Origin: HyVt-337 sp964428895
GTDB taxonomy: Bacteria; Planctomycetota; Phycisphaerae; SM23-33
DNA length: 27,944 nucleotides
Assembly: GCA_964428895.1 (NCBI GenBank)
Contig: CAYRZU010000051.1
Coordinates: forward strand, 1-27,944
Direction: 5' to 3'
Position 1 is the stretch's first letter. Each line of letters starts with the position of its first letter. Below, one piece after another: positions 1-7,494 of the stretch. The translations under genes and the position numbers were made by a program. Under the pieces are notes generated by a model, which worked only from the letters and a program-made list of their open reading frames with translations, was not told the DNA's origin and did not search any database.

Positions 1-693
1 GGCTATCACCCGTATGAGTACATCTACGAGAACTCGATCGTCACGAAGTTCACCTTCGACGTCAAAGCCGACGTCTTCGACAACGTCGAGGAGATCTGGG
101 ACCCGGTCAACCAGTACTACTACTTCGAGTCCTCCATCGGCCTGGAGTTCGCCGCGTGGAATGTCTACGAGAACCCGGAGCTCTTGAGCGGCTGGGATCA
201 CCACAACGACGACATGATCCTGCGGGTGATCCTGCCCGGTCAGCCCGCCGTGCCCGGCGACTTTGACGGCGACGGCGACGTCGACGCCGACGACGTCGAC
301 ATCCTGTGCGCCAACATGGGCGGCGACTTGGACCCCTACGACGTCGACGAAAACGGCGTGGTCGATGAGGACGACATGATCTACCACGTCGAGAACCTCA
401 TCGAGTACGACACCGACGATGACGGCACGGCCGACGGCAACGGCACCTACGTCGGCGACTTCAACCTCGACGGCGTCGTCAATGCCACCGACCTGCAGGT
501 GATGAAGGGCGCCTTCGGCACCAGCGGCGTCGGCTACGCCCAGGGCAACGCCAACTGCGATACCGTCGTCAACGCCACCGACCTGCAGATCCTCAAGGCC
601 ACCTTCGGCTCGGCCGTGACCGGCGTGCCCGAGCCGTTGACCGTCGGCCTGCTCGCCGTCGGCGCCGTGGCGCTACTGAAGCGTCGTAAGTAA
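1..693 (+). CDS. PEP-CTERM surface protein with dockerin-like repeats (5' end cut off)
   Basis: The reading frame is open from base 1 to the TAA at 691-693, giving the last 230 residues; the start lies outside the window. The first 75 or so residues are the end of a beta-rich, aromatic-rich extracellular domain. Then come four EF-hand-like calcium loops typical of type I dockerins (DFDGDGDVDADD, DVDENGVVDEDD, DFNLDGVVNATD, NANCDTVVNATD), arranged as two pairs. The C-terminus is a PEP-CTERM signal: VPEP, a hydrophobic helix and a basic tail KRRK. In known systems exosortase cuts such signals and the protein goes to the cell surface or exopolysaccharide. One Cys sits after the first loop (ILCANM) and one in the fourth. 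It is followed by a strong hairpin at 760-800. The binding partner is unknown. An internal TTG at 184 is not a credible start because coding sequence continues upstream. Confidence 0.9.
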   Translation, partial: GYHPYEYIYENSIVTKFTFDVKADVFDNVEEIWDPVNQYYYFESSIGLEFAAWNVYENPELLSGWDHHNDDMILRVILPGQPAVPGDFDGDGDVDADDVDILCANMGGDLDPYDVDENGVVDEDDMIYHVENLIEYDTDDDGTADGNGTYVGDFNLDGVVNATDLQVMKGAFGTSGVGYAQGNANCDTVVNATDLQILKATFGSAVTGVPEPLTVGLLAVGAVALLKRRK

Positions 694-759
694 TGTTGAC
701 ATAAGGTCTCCGGACGTTGCCGGCCCTGAGGGGCCGCCGCGACCGGTCCTGGCTGTCTT

Positions 760-800
760 GGCCACCCCGCCCAATCTGACCCAGATTCCGCGGGGTGGCC
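760..800 (+). terminator. Hairpin terminator after the first PEP-CTERM gene
   Basis: An 11-bp perfect inverted repeat (760-770 with 790-800) encloses a second 5-bp stem (773-777 with 783-787) around a 5-base loop, with CC opposite CC between the stems. A short TTTT follows at 804-807. A smaller 6-bp hairpin with a TGAG loop lies just upstream at 721-736. The position is 67 bases after the stop codon. Confidence 0.75.
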
Positions 801-811
801 GCCTTTTGGCG

Positions 812-820
812 TGGTACAAT
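812..820 (+). promoter_or_regulatory. Candidate extended -10 promoter for the gene at 949
   Basis: TGG followed by TACAAT matches an extended -10 element (TGn plus a hexamer with 5 of 6 consensus bases). No convincing -35 box is visible because the upstream bases belong to the terminator hairpin. The implied 5' leader is about 120 bases. Confidence 0.4.
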
Positions 821-948
821 GCATGCGGTCTGGTACCTCAGAATCGACTGGGCCTACAACAAGCGAGTTCGGCCGGGGGAGGGCGGAGGAGGTGTTCCCT
901 CCGGGCCGCGTGCATAACCGAGATGTGTAGACACAAAGGAGAGACGCT

Positions 949-1995
949 ATGACAAGAACGATTCTCGTGGCTGCCTTGATTGCGCTGGTAGCCTCATCAG
1001 CCGGCGCCCAACTGGATCCGGACAACCCGAATACGGCCCTGTACGGGGACGCGTATCTCGGCCTAGATGGCAACGGAACGCCGGACGCGACGATCGGTGG
1101 CATTGAAATCGATTTCGACGGCTATGTCGCCGCTCAGCCGGGCGAGACGTTCATCATCCACATGTTGAGTAACAACATGGATGGGTGGCCGCAGGCCGGC
1201 AGTTACCGAACCGCCTTCTGGTATGACTACAACATCACGACCCGTGGTATCGAACGAACCGATTGGTCCGATACGGCCGGTACCTTCAGCAACGGGCCGT
1301 ATGTGACGGACTACACCGGTTACACCATGATTGACCGGTACCATGGCACGAACTCGCAGGCCAGCATCTACACCGGTCTGTGTCTTGTCAGCTGGGAGTT
1401 CACGGTTCTGGAGACCGCAGTTGTTGGCTCGACCATGGAGATCGGACTGCAGTTCTATACCTGGCATCCCTCCTATGCCGGCGGCGGTCGACAGTATGAG
1501 TTCGACGCCAATTACGGCGCGCTTCAGCTTGAGATCATCGCGCCCCCGGCGGCGCCCGGCGATTTCAACGAAGACGGCGACATCGACGCCGACGACGTTG
1601 ACATCCTCTGCGCCAACATGGGCGGGGACCTGGACCCCTACGACCTGAACAGCGACGGTGTGGTCGATGAGGACGATATGATCTTTCATATCGAGAACCT
1701 CATCGAATACGACACCGACGACGATGGCACCCCGGACGGGCAAGGCACCTACGTCGGTGACTTTGACCTCAACGGCGTTGTCAACGCCACCGACCTGCAG
1801 CTCATGAAGGGCACCTTCGGCACCAGTGGCGTCGGCTATGCCAACGGCAACGCCAACTGCGACACGGTCGTCAACGCCACCGACCTGCAGATTCTCAAGG
1901 GCACCTTCGGTTCGTCGGTCGCCGGCGTTCCCGAACCGCTGACCATGAGCCTGCTGGCCATCGGCGGCGCTGCGCTGCTCAGACGGCGTAAGTAG
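949..1995 (+). CDS. PEP-CTERM surface protein with dockerin-like repeats and possible cohesin-like N-terminal domain
   Basis: The 348-residue protein starts at an ATG preceded by AAAGGAG at 935-941. A signal peptide (about residues 1-20, cleavage after AGA) leads into a beta-rich domain to about residue 200. That domain has a GETFIIHML strand near 67 and a WEFTVLETAVVGS segment near 150, a pattern like cohesin folds, though this is a visual judgement. Residues 204-320 hold four dockerin-type calcium loops as two pairs, with Cys after loop 1 and in loop 4. The PEP motif is at 328-330, then a membrane helix and a basic RRRK end. The product should be exported and processed by an exosortase. The C-terminal module is almost identical to those of the neighbours while the N-terminal domain differs. 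It has its own hairpin terminator at 2064-2099 and so is probably monocistronic. Confidence 0.92.
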   Translation: MTRTILVAALIALVASSAGAQLDPDNPNTALYGDAYLGLDGNGTPDATIGGIEIDFDGYVAAQPGETFIIHMLSNNMDGWPQAGSYRTAFWYDYNITTRGIERTDWSDTAGTFSNGPYVTDYTGYTMIDRYHGTNSQASIYTGLCLVSWEFTVLETAVVGSTMEIGLQFYTWHPSYAGGGRQYEFDANYGALQLEIIAPPAAPGDFNEDGDIDADDVDILCANMGGDLDPYDLNSDGVVDEDDMIFHIENLIEYDTDDDGTPDGQGTYVGDFDLNGVVNATDLQLMKGTFGTSGVGYANGNANCDTVVNATDLQILKGTFGSSVAGVPEPLTMSLLAIGGAALLRRRK

Positions 1996-2063
1996 TTCGT
2001 CAAGCAAGGAAAGCCTGTCGGCCGGGCTGCTGCCGGCTTGGCCTGACTGGCCTGGATGTTCAT

Positions 2064-2099
2064 CCGCCTCGCGCGGTCTAACCCGACTGCGCGAGGCGG
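2064..2099 (+). terminator. Hairpin terminator after the PEP-CTERM gene at 949
   Basis: An 11-bp perfect GC-rich stem (2064-2074 with 2089-2099) has a 14-base loop that can pair further (GGTC with GACT, one G-U). TTTA follows the stem. Confidence 0.75.
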
Positions 2100-2151
2100 T
2101 TTACATTCGGCCGCGATACGCCCGTCAGCAAGCTCCGACGCCGCGAAATCC

Positions 2152-2180
2152 TTGGGAATTAAGGTGTTTGCCTGTATAAT
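2152..2180 (+). promoter_or_regulatory. Promoter for the PEP-CTERM gene at 2271
   Basis: TTGGGA at 2152-2157, a 17-base spacer, and a perfect TATAAT at 2175-2180. This is the best housekeeping-type promoter in the window. The predicted leader is about 83 bases and contains AAGGAG close to the start codon. Confidence 0.7.
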
Positions 2181-2270
2181 GGGCTGTTTGAATCGCCAGG
2201 GCATCGGCCTGCGCCGGCCCGGGCTGAACGAGGACAGATCACTCTTCGCGGCAATCTAAGGAGAACGGAC

Positions 2271-3332
2271 ATGGAATCACGGTATGCATGTGTCGTGGCT
2301 CTGATCGGTCTGCTGGCGGCGACCGCCACGGCGGCCCCGATCATTGACAATGACGAGATCTACATCTGGGGCGATCCCTTTGGCGATCAGTTCGACAACT
2401 ACGCCGAGGTCACCCAGGGCGAGACCATCATGCTGGAGATCTGGGTCAACGACCTGGACGGCTCGTATGACATGTTGTACGAGCAGTACCTCAGCAACAA
2501 CAACTGGACCCACGCCGCCAACGGCGCTCGCACGGGCGTCTGGTGGGATACCGCCGTCATCGACGGCCCCAGTGTGTTTGAGGACCGGACCGGCAACTAC
2601 TACAGTTCCTACTGGGGTTCCACCGGCTACAACCAGCACCTGGCCCACTATTGGACCAAGCACTACGACGACTGGGGCCAAGTCCGTTGGGTCGCCGAGA
2701 ACCGGATGATCATCAGCATGAGCTTCACGGTTCGCGAGGACGCTCCCGTTGGGCCTAGCCAGATCGGCCTGGAGCAGGGCTTCTTCTGGTCCAACAACAT
2801 CTTTGATCCCTATGGAGGCTATTTCTTCTGGGATCGCCTGGACGTTGGCGACACCTACGCCATGACGCTGATGGTCCTGCCCGACGGCGTCGAGGGCGAC
2901 TTCGACGGCGACGGCGACGTGGACGCCGATGACATCGACATCCTCTGCGCCAACATGGGCGGCGACCTGGATCCCTACGACGTCAACGACGACGGCATCG
3001 TCGACGAAGACGACATGGTCTACCACGTCGAGAACCTGGTCGAGTACGACAGCGACGATGACGGCACGCCCGACGGCAACGGAACCTATCGGGGCGATTT
3101 CAACCTCGACGGCGTCGTCAATGCCACCGACCTGCAGTTGATGAAGGGCAGTTTCGGCACCAGCGGTGTCGGTTACGCCGGCGGCAACGCCAACTGCGAT
3201 ACCGTCGTCAACGCCACCGACCTGCAGATTCTCAAGGGCAGCTTCGGTTCGTCCGTCACGGGCGTGCCCGAACCCCTGACCGTGGGCCTGCTGGCCGTCG
3301 GCGGCGCGGCGCTCTTGCGTCGGCGCAAGTAA
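2271..3332 (+). CDS. PEP-CTERM surface protein with dockerin-like repeats, aromatic-rich N-terminal domain
   Basis: The 353-residue protein starts at an ATG after TAAGGAG. A signal peptide (cleavage near residue 22, ATA/AP) is followed by a 185-residue domain unusually rich in Trp, Tyr and Asn. That domain has a GETIMLEIWV strand and a later ISMSFTVREDAPVGPSQIGL segment, matching the layout of the gene at 949 and resembling cohesin-like beta sandwiches (inference). From about residue 209 come four dockerin-type loops, two conserved Cys, then VPEP at 332-335, a helix and RRRK. It should be secreted and sorted by exosortase. The promoter at 2152-2180 and hairpin at 3357-3384 make it a self-contained unit. 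Its DNA in the dockerin part is close to that of its neighbours, implying recent duplication or gene conversion. Confidence 0.92.
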   Translation: MESRYACVVALIGLLAATATAAPIIDNDEIYIWGDPFGDQFDNYAEVTQGETIMLEIWVNDLDGSYDMLYEQYLSNNNWTHAANGARTGVWWDTAVIDGPSVFEDRTGNYYSSYWGSTGYNQHLAHYWTKHYDDWGQVRWVAENRMIISMSFTVREDAPVGPSQIGLEQGFFWSNNIFDPYGGYFFWDRLDVGDTYAMTLMVLPDGVEGDFDGDGDVDADDIDILCANMGGDLDPYDVNDDGIVDEDDMVYHVENLVEYDSDDDGTPDGNGTYRGDFNLDGVVNATDLQLMKGSFGTSGVGYAGGNANCDTVVNATDLQILKGSFGSSVTGVPEPLTVGLLAVGGAALLRRRK

Positions 3333-3356
3333 TCGGCTGCATTGGTTGATCGTATC

Positions 3357-3384
3357 AGCGGGCGACCCTACGGAGTCGCCCGCT
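3357..3384 (+). terminator. Hairpin terminator after the PEP-CTERM gene at 2271
   Basis: A 10-bp perfect stem AGCGGGCGAC / GTCGCCCGCT (3357-3366 with 3375-3384) has an 8-base loop and is followed by GTTTCTT. Its core CGGGCGAC recurs in the terminators at 4611 and 10088. Confidence 0.75.
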
Positions 3385-3419
3385 GTTTCTTGCGCGGTTG
3401 GGGCAATCGGGCCGACCGC

Positions 3420-3447
3420 TTGACCGCTCGGCCTGGCGCGGTAGAAT
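3420..3447 (+). promoter_or_regulatory. Promoter for the PEP-CTERM gene at 3522
   Basis: TTGACC at 3420-3425, a 16-base spacer and TAGAAT at 3442-3447. The predicted leader is about 70 bases. A TAGAAT -10 box is also proposed at 25312 and 19197. Confidence 0.6.
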
Positions 3448-3521
3448 CGTTGGATAGGAGTGGTCAAGGCTTTCAGCCACGTCGGATTGTTGGTGGGGCT
3501 TGCTGGAATGGAGCATTGGCG

Positions 3522-4583
3522 ATGAATCGATCCTATCTCATCCTCGTTGGGGTTCTCGTGGTCGGTTGGGTGGGCGCGTCGGCGATGGGCGCCCCCGGCT
3601 ACATGCAGATGGCCGCGGCCCCCACGATCCTGCCGGACGGGAACTGGGAATACGTCTACGACGTCTACGGCGACGCCACCGGCTACCTCGTCGGTTGCGG
3701 CCTGAGCGGCTTTGACGCCTCGGAAATCGTCAATCAGTGGACCTACTCCTACGGCGGCGTAACCGGCACGTTGGTCCAGAACTGGGGCTACGTAGCCGCC
3801 AACGGCGGCGGCGGGGCGGTGGGCTCGTATTCGACCGACGGCGCCACCTGGACGCTTTCGGCCGACCCGTGGTCGATCGACAACCCCTGGCACACCCCCG
3901 ACGAATACGTCAGCGGCGCCCAGAGCCTGCCCATTCCCGGCTGGTACTACCCCGGCGTGATCGCCGGCGACGGCCAAAGCCTGTCCTACACCGCCAAGTG
4001 GGCGGCCGGCAACGCGGTGACCGGCCTGGTCAAGACCTTCCGCATCGTCCACCCCAACGCGCCGGGCACCATCAACTGGTGGGTCAGTAGCTACTACGGC
4101 GACGGCAACGGCACCATCCAAGGCCCCGGCTCGGGCTTTGCGGCCTGGGATTTCGATGAAGATGGTGACGTCGACGCCGACGACATCGACATCCTCTGCG
4201 CCAACATGGGCGGCGACCTGGACCCGTATGATCTGAACGAAGACGGCGCCGTCGACGAGGACGATATGATCTATATGGTCGAGAACCTCGTCGAATACGA
4301 CACCGATGGCGACGGCACGCCCGATGGGGCCGGAACGTATCGAGGTGACTTCAACCTCGACGGCGTCGTCAACGCCACCGACCTGCAGATTCAGAAGGGC
4401 AGCTTCGGCTCGTCCGGGATCGGATACGCCGACGGCAACGCCAACTGCGATACCGTCGTCAACGCCACCGACCTGCAAATCCTCAAAGGCACCTTCGGCA
4501 GTTCGGCCGCGGCCGTCCCCGAGCCGCTGACGGTCGGCCTGTTGGCCATCGGAGGCGCAGCCCTCTTGAGACGGCGCCGTTAG
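3522..4583 (+). CDS. PEP-CTERM surface protein with dockerin-like repeats (paralog of the gene at 10140)
   Basis: The ATG at 3522 is chosen because it begins a clear signal peptide (MNRSYLILVGVLVVGW, cleavage near SAMGA) and lies downstream of the promoter; a start at 3342 would add 60 non-signal residues. The product is 353 residues. The N-terminal domain (about 25-205) is of a different type from the two genes upstream but is clearly homologous to the protein at 10140-11267: both have WEYVYD, GFD..IVN, and a VHPNAPGTINW segment before a YYG..GTI.GPG stretch. Four dockerin-type loops follow from about residue 209, with the two conserved Cys, then VPEP near 332, a membrane helix and RRRR. Export and exosortase sorting are expected. 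No classic Shine-Dalgarno is obvious. A hairpin terminator follows at 4611. Confidence 0.9.
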   Translation: MNRSYLILVGVLVVGWVGASAMGAPGYMQMAAAPTILPDGNWEYVYDVYGDATGYLVGCGLSGFDASEIVNQWTYSYGGVTGTLVQNWGYVAANGGGGAVGSYSTDGATWTLSADPWSIDNPWHTPDEYVSGAQSLPIPGWYYPGVIAGDGQSLSYTAKWAAGNAVTGLVKTFRIVHPNAPGTINWWVSSYYGDGNGTIQGPGSGFAAWDFDEDGDVDADDIDILCANMGGDLDPYDLNEDGAVDEDDMIYMVENLVEYDTDGDGTPDGAGTYRGDFNLDGVVNATDLQIQKGSFGSSGIGYADGNANCDTVVNATDLQILKGTFGSSAAAVPEPLTVGLLAIGGAALLRRRR

Positions 4584-4610
4584 CAGCAAGCAAGATGTAT
4601 CGGTAATCCA

Positions 4611-4638
4611 AACGGGCGGCCCGGCGGGGTCGCCCGTT
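4611..4638 (+). terminator. Hairpin terminator after the PEP-CTERM gene at 3522
   Basis: An 11-bp stem with one G-U pair (4611-4621 with 4628-4638) and a CGGCGG loop, followed by GTCTTT. It is almost base-for-base the same as the - strand hairpin at 10117-10088 that follows the paralogous gene. Confidence 0.75.
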
Positions 4639-4712
4639 GTCTTTGCCGACGGCTGGCGGTAGCCTATCGATGCCGGACGAGAACTCCCATCCTCGGTTGG
4701 AGGCAATGAAAA

Positions 4713-7391
4713 ATGTCCAAGTGGATCATCGCAATTCTGATCGCAGCCGTCTGCTGGGTCGGTGCCTGCAAGACCGTCCCGGTCCCCCGATCGCGTCGCC
4801 GGGCGCGAAAGACGACCACTGAAACCGTCCGGGACCAGACCCCCGAGGCCGAGGTGGCCGTCGACGCCAAAGAGACGGCCGAAGCTCCTGTTGAAGCGGA
4901 CGTGCCGACCACGATTGCCGCGAAACATCAACCGGCCCTGCTCGCGCTGGCCGATGCCGCGCGCAACACCGACGACCTGCCGGCCGTCACAGTCGACTAT
5001 CCTTTCAATGAGAGCGCCTTCCCCCCCGAGATCATTGCGCCGACCTTCCTGTGGCACGACTCGGCCGAAACGGCCGACCGCTGGCTGATCGACATCTCCC
5101 TGCCCGGCGGCGACAAACACATCTACGCGCTAACGACCGGCGCCCCGGCGCCGATCGGGCCGATCGACGAACGCGTCCTGGTTGAGACCAATGAGATCTA
5201 TCAGCCGACCCCGTATCAGGCCGGCGCACAGAGCTGGCGACCCGGCGACGACGTGTGGGAGGCCCTCAAGGCCGCCTCGATCGCCAAGGCCGCCACGGTG
5301 ACCATCGTGGGCTTCAGCGCCACCGACCCGCGGACGCCGTTGTCCCGCGGGCGCCTGTCGCTGACGACGTCGCCCGATCCGGTCGGCGCGCCGATCTTCT
5401 ACCGGGACGTCCCGCTCATGCCGACCAAGAACGAAAAGGGCAACATCAAGCCGATCCCCGACTACGCCCTCCGCTTGGTCGCTTGGCGCTTGCGGGATAT
5501 CTCCCGCGAGGATAACCGCGCCGTGCTGACCGACATCCCCACCTGCGCCAACTGTCACAGCTTCTCGCTGGACGGGCGAACCATGGGCATGGACATCGAC
5601 GGGCCCTCCGGCGACAAGGGCGCCTACGGGCTGGTGGACCTGGCCCCCACCACGGTGGTCACCGCCAATGACATCGTCACCTGGAACACCTTCGCCGACA
5701 AACCCCAGGGCCAGAAGACCATCGGCTTTCTCTCGCGCGTCTCCCCCGACGGCCAATACGCCGTCAGCACGGTCAACGAGAGCATCTACAGCGCGGGGTT
5801 CTCGGACTTCCGCTTCCTACAGGTGTTCTACCCAACGCGCGGCATCCTGGCCGTCTACAGCCGCGCCACCGGCGAGTTCACCGCCCTGCCAGGGGCGTCC
5901 GATACGACCTACGTCCAGTGCGACCCGGTCTGGTCGCCGGACGGGACGTGGATCGTCTTCGCTCGCGCCAAGGCCAAGGACCCCTACACCGAAGACCAGC
6001 CCGATCCGGAATACGCCGATCACGAAGACGAAACGCCCCTGCAGTACGACTTGTACCGCATCCGCTTTAACGGCGGGCGCGGCGGCACGCCGGAGCGAAT
6101 TGAAGGGGCGTCCGAAAATGGGATGAGCAACACCTTCCCCAAGGTCTCCCCGGACGGGAAGTGGATTGTGTTCGTCAAGTGTCGCAACGGGCAACTCCAG
6201 CGGCCGGACAGCCGGCTGTGGATCGTGCCCTTCGAGGGCGGCCGGGCCCGCCAGATGAATTGCAACATGTCGCTGATGAACTCCTGGCACAGCTTCAGCC
6301 CCAACAGCCGATGGATGGTGTTCTCCTCCAAGCACAACACGCCCTACACGCAGATGTTCCTGACCCACCTCGATGAAGACGGCAACGACAGCCCGCCGAT
6401 CCTGATCGCCAACTCCACCGCCAGCAACCGGGCCGTCAACCTGCCCGAGTTCGTCAACATCGACTATGACGATCTGGTCACCATCGAAGCGCCGACGATC
6501 AACTACTACCGGCACTATGGGCAAGGCAACGAGCACCGACGCAAGGGACGGTTCGCCGAAGCGCTGAGCGAGTACCTGCTGGCCCTGGAGGCCGAACCCA
6601 CCTCCACCCGTATCAACAACAACATCGGGGTCTGCCTGGTCCGCCTGGGCCGCTACGCCGAGGCCACCAAGTACTACCACAAGGCGCTGGAGCTATTCCC
6701 CGACGATCGACGTTCGACCATGCTGTACTGCAACCTGGGCTACGCCCTGGCCGCCCAGGACAAACTGGATGAGGCCCAGGTCCACTACCGCAAGGCCCTG
6801 ACGCTCGACCCGCGGAATCTGTCGGCGCACCTGAACATGGCCCAGGTTCTCGCCGTTACCGACCAACCCGACCGCGCCATCCAGTTGGCTCTGCGCGCCG
6901 TAGAGATCGATCCCACGTCGGCCCGAGCCCGGTACCTGCTGGGCAAGCTCTACTACGATACCGGTCAGATCGACCGGGCGATGGAACACTGGGAAGCGAC
7001 CCTCGAGATCGACCCGGAGTACGTGGTGGCCTACAGCTCGATGGGCGCGGCGGTGGCGCAATTGGGAGACACCAACAAGGCCATCGAGATCTACGAAAGA
7101 GCCCTGGCGATCGACCCCAACCACGTCCCGGCCCGGGTCAATCTGGGCACGGTCCTGGCCGGGCAGGGCCAGCACGACGAGGCGATCCGCCACTACCGGC
7201 TGGCGCTGGAGGCGCAGCCGAACAACATCTTCCTGCTCAATCGATTGGGCATTGCTTTGGCCAGGCGCGGACAGGTCGACGAAGCCATCCGGCTGTTCAA
7301 CCGGGCCCTGGCGATTGATCCGACTCACGCGGTGAGCCGTCAGAACCTCAAGACCGCCCAAGCCCAGAAAGCCAACGCCGGCGGTAGGTAG
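4713..7391 (+). CDS. Lipoprotein with one c-type haem motif, TolB-like PD40 propeller and TPR repeats
   Basis: The 892-residue protein starts at an ATG 9 bases after GGAGG. The N-terminus is a lipoprotein signal ending in VGAC, so Cys19 is the likely lipidated residue. CANCH at 278-282 is a c-type haem attachment motif, which fits export. Four PD40/WD40-like blades follow (VSPDG near 343, WSPDG near 406, VSPDG near 477, FSPNS near 527), as in TolB. About residues 595-885 form eight consecutive TPRs. Related PD40 proteins with a CxxCH are, from memory, common in Planctomycetes and Bacteroidetes, with functions mostly undefined. A scaffold or sensor at the envelope is plausible; an enzymatic role is not shown. 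It stands between PEP-CTERM genes and 103 bases before the SGNH/TPR gene, perhaps co-transcribed, since only a weak hairpin separates them. A run of ten C follows the stop codon. Confidence 0.88.
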   Translation: MSKWIIAILIAAVCWVGACKTVPVPRSRRRARKTTTETVRDQTPEAEVAVDAKETAEAPVEADVPTTIAAKHQPALLALADAARNTDDLPAVTVDYPFNESAFPPEIIAPTFLWHDSAETADRWLIDISLPGGDKHIYALTTGAPAPIGPIDERVLVETNEIYQPTPYQAGAQSWRPGDDVWEALKAASIAKAATVTIVGFSATDPRTPLSRGRLSLTTSPDPVGAPIFYRDVPLMPTKNEKGNIKPIPDYALRLVAWRLRDISREDNRAVLTDIPTCANCHSFSLDGRTMGMDIDGPSGDKGAYGLVDLAPTTVVTANDIVTWNTFADKPQGQKTIGFLSRVSPDGQYAVSTVNESIYSAGFSDFRFLQVFYPTRGILAVYSRATGEFTALPGASDTTYVQCDPVWSPDGTWIVFARAKAKDPYTEDQPDPEYADHEDETPLQYDLYRIRFNGGRGGTPERIEGASENGMSNTFPKVSPDGKWIVFVKCRNGQLQRPDSRLWIVPFEGGRARQMNCNMSLMNSWHSFSPNSRWMVFSSKHNTPYTQMFLTHLDEDGNDSPPILIANSTASNRAVNLPEFVNIDYDDLVTIEAPTINYYRHYGQGNEHRRKGRFAEALSEYLLALEAEPTSTRINNNIGVCLVRLGRYAEATKYYHKALELFPDDRRSTMLYCNLGYALAAQDKLDEAQVHYRKALTLDPRNLSAHLNMAQVLAVTDQPDRAIQLALRAVEIDPTSARARYLLGKLYYDTGQIDRAMEHWEATLEIDPEYVVAYSSMGAAVAQLGDTNKAIEIYERALAIDPNHVPARVNLGTVLAGQGQHDEAIRHYRLALEAQPNNIFLLNRLGIALARRGQVDEAIRLFNRALAIDPTHAVSRQNLKTAQAQKANAGGR

Positions 7392-7401
7392 CCCCCCCCC
7401 C
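7392..7401. repeat. Run of ten C directly after a stop codon
   Basis: Ten consecutive C follow the TAG of the PD40/TPR gene. The end of the run can form a weak 5-bp hairpin (7399-7403 with 7410-7414). It lies outside any coding frame, so length changes would affect only the intergenic RNA. It is also a place where read errors are likely. Confidence 0.6.
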
Positions 7402-7494
7402 GCCGATCTGCGGGCGGTTCCTCTGACGACGGCAGCGCGTTAGGATTCCCTCAGCAATCCGACCCCGGGCGCTACGTCAAGAAAGGAAGGCGTA

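Noticed and set aside
184..693. Reading the dockerin-like repeats as evidence for a cellulosome
   Set aside because: There is no scaffoldin or catalytic domain attached to these dockerins in the window, and the PEP-CTERM end points to surface sorting. Such repeats are common in planctomycete surface proteins.
2277..5120. A 947-codon open frame on the - strand across three + strand genes
   Set aside because: It is the shadow of the repeated, GC-rich dockerin and PD40/TPR coding sequence. The + strand frames have signal peptides, motifs and ribosome sites; this one has low-complexity Val/Gly/Asp/Ala-rich sequence and no recognisable domain.
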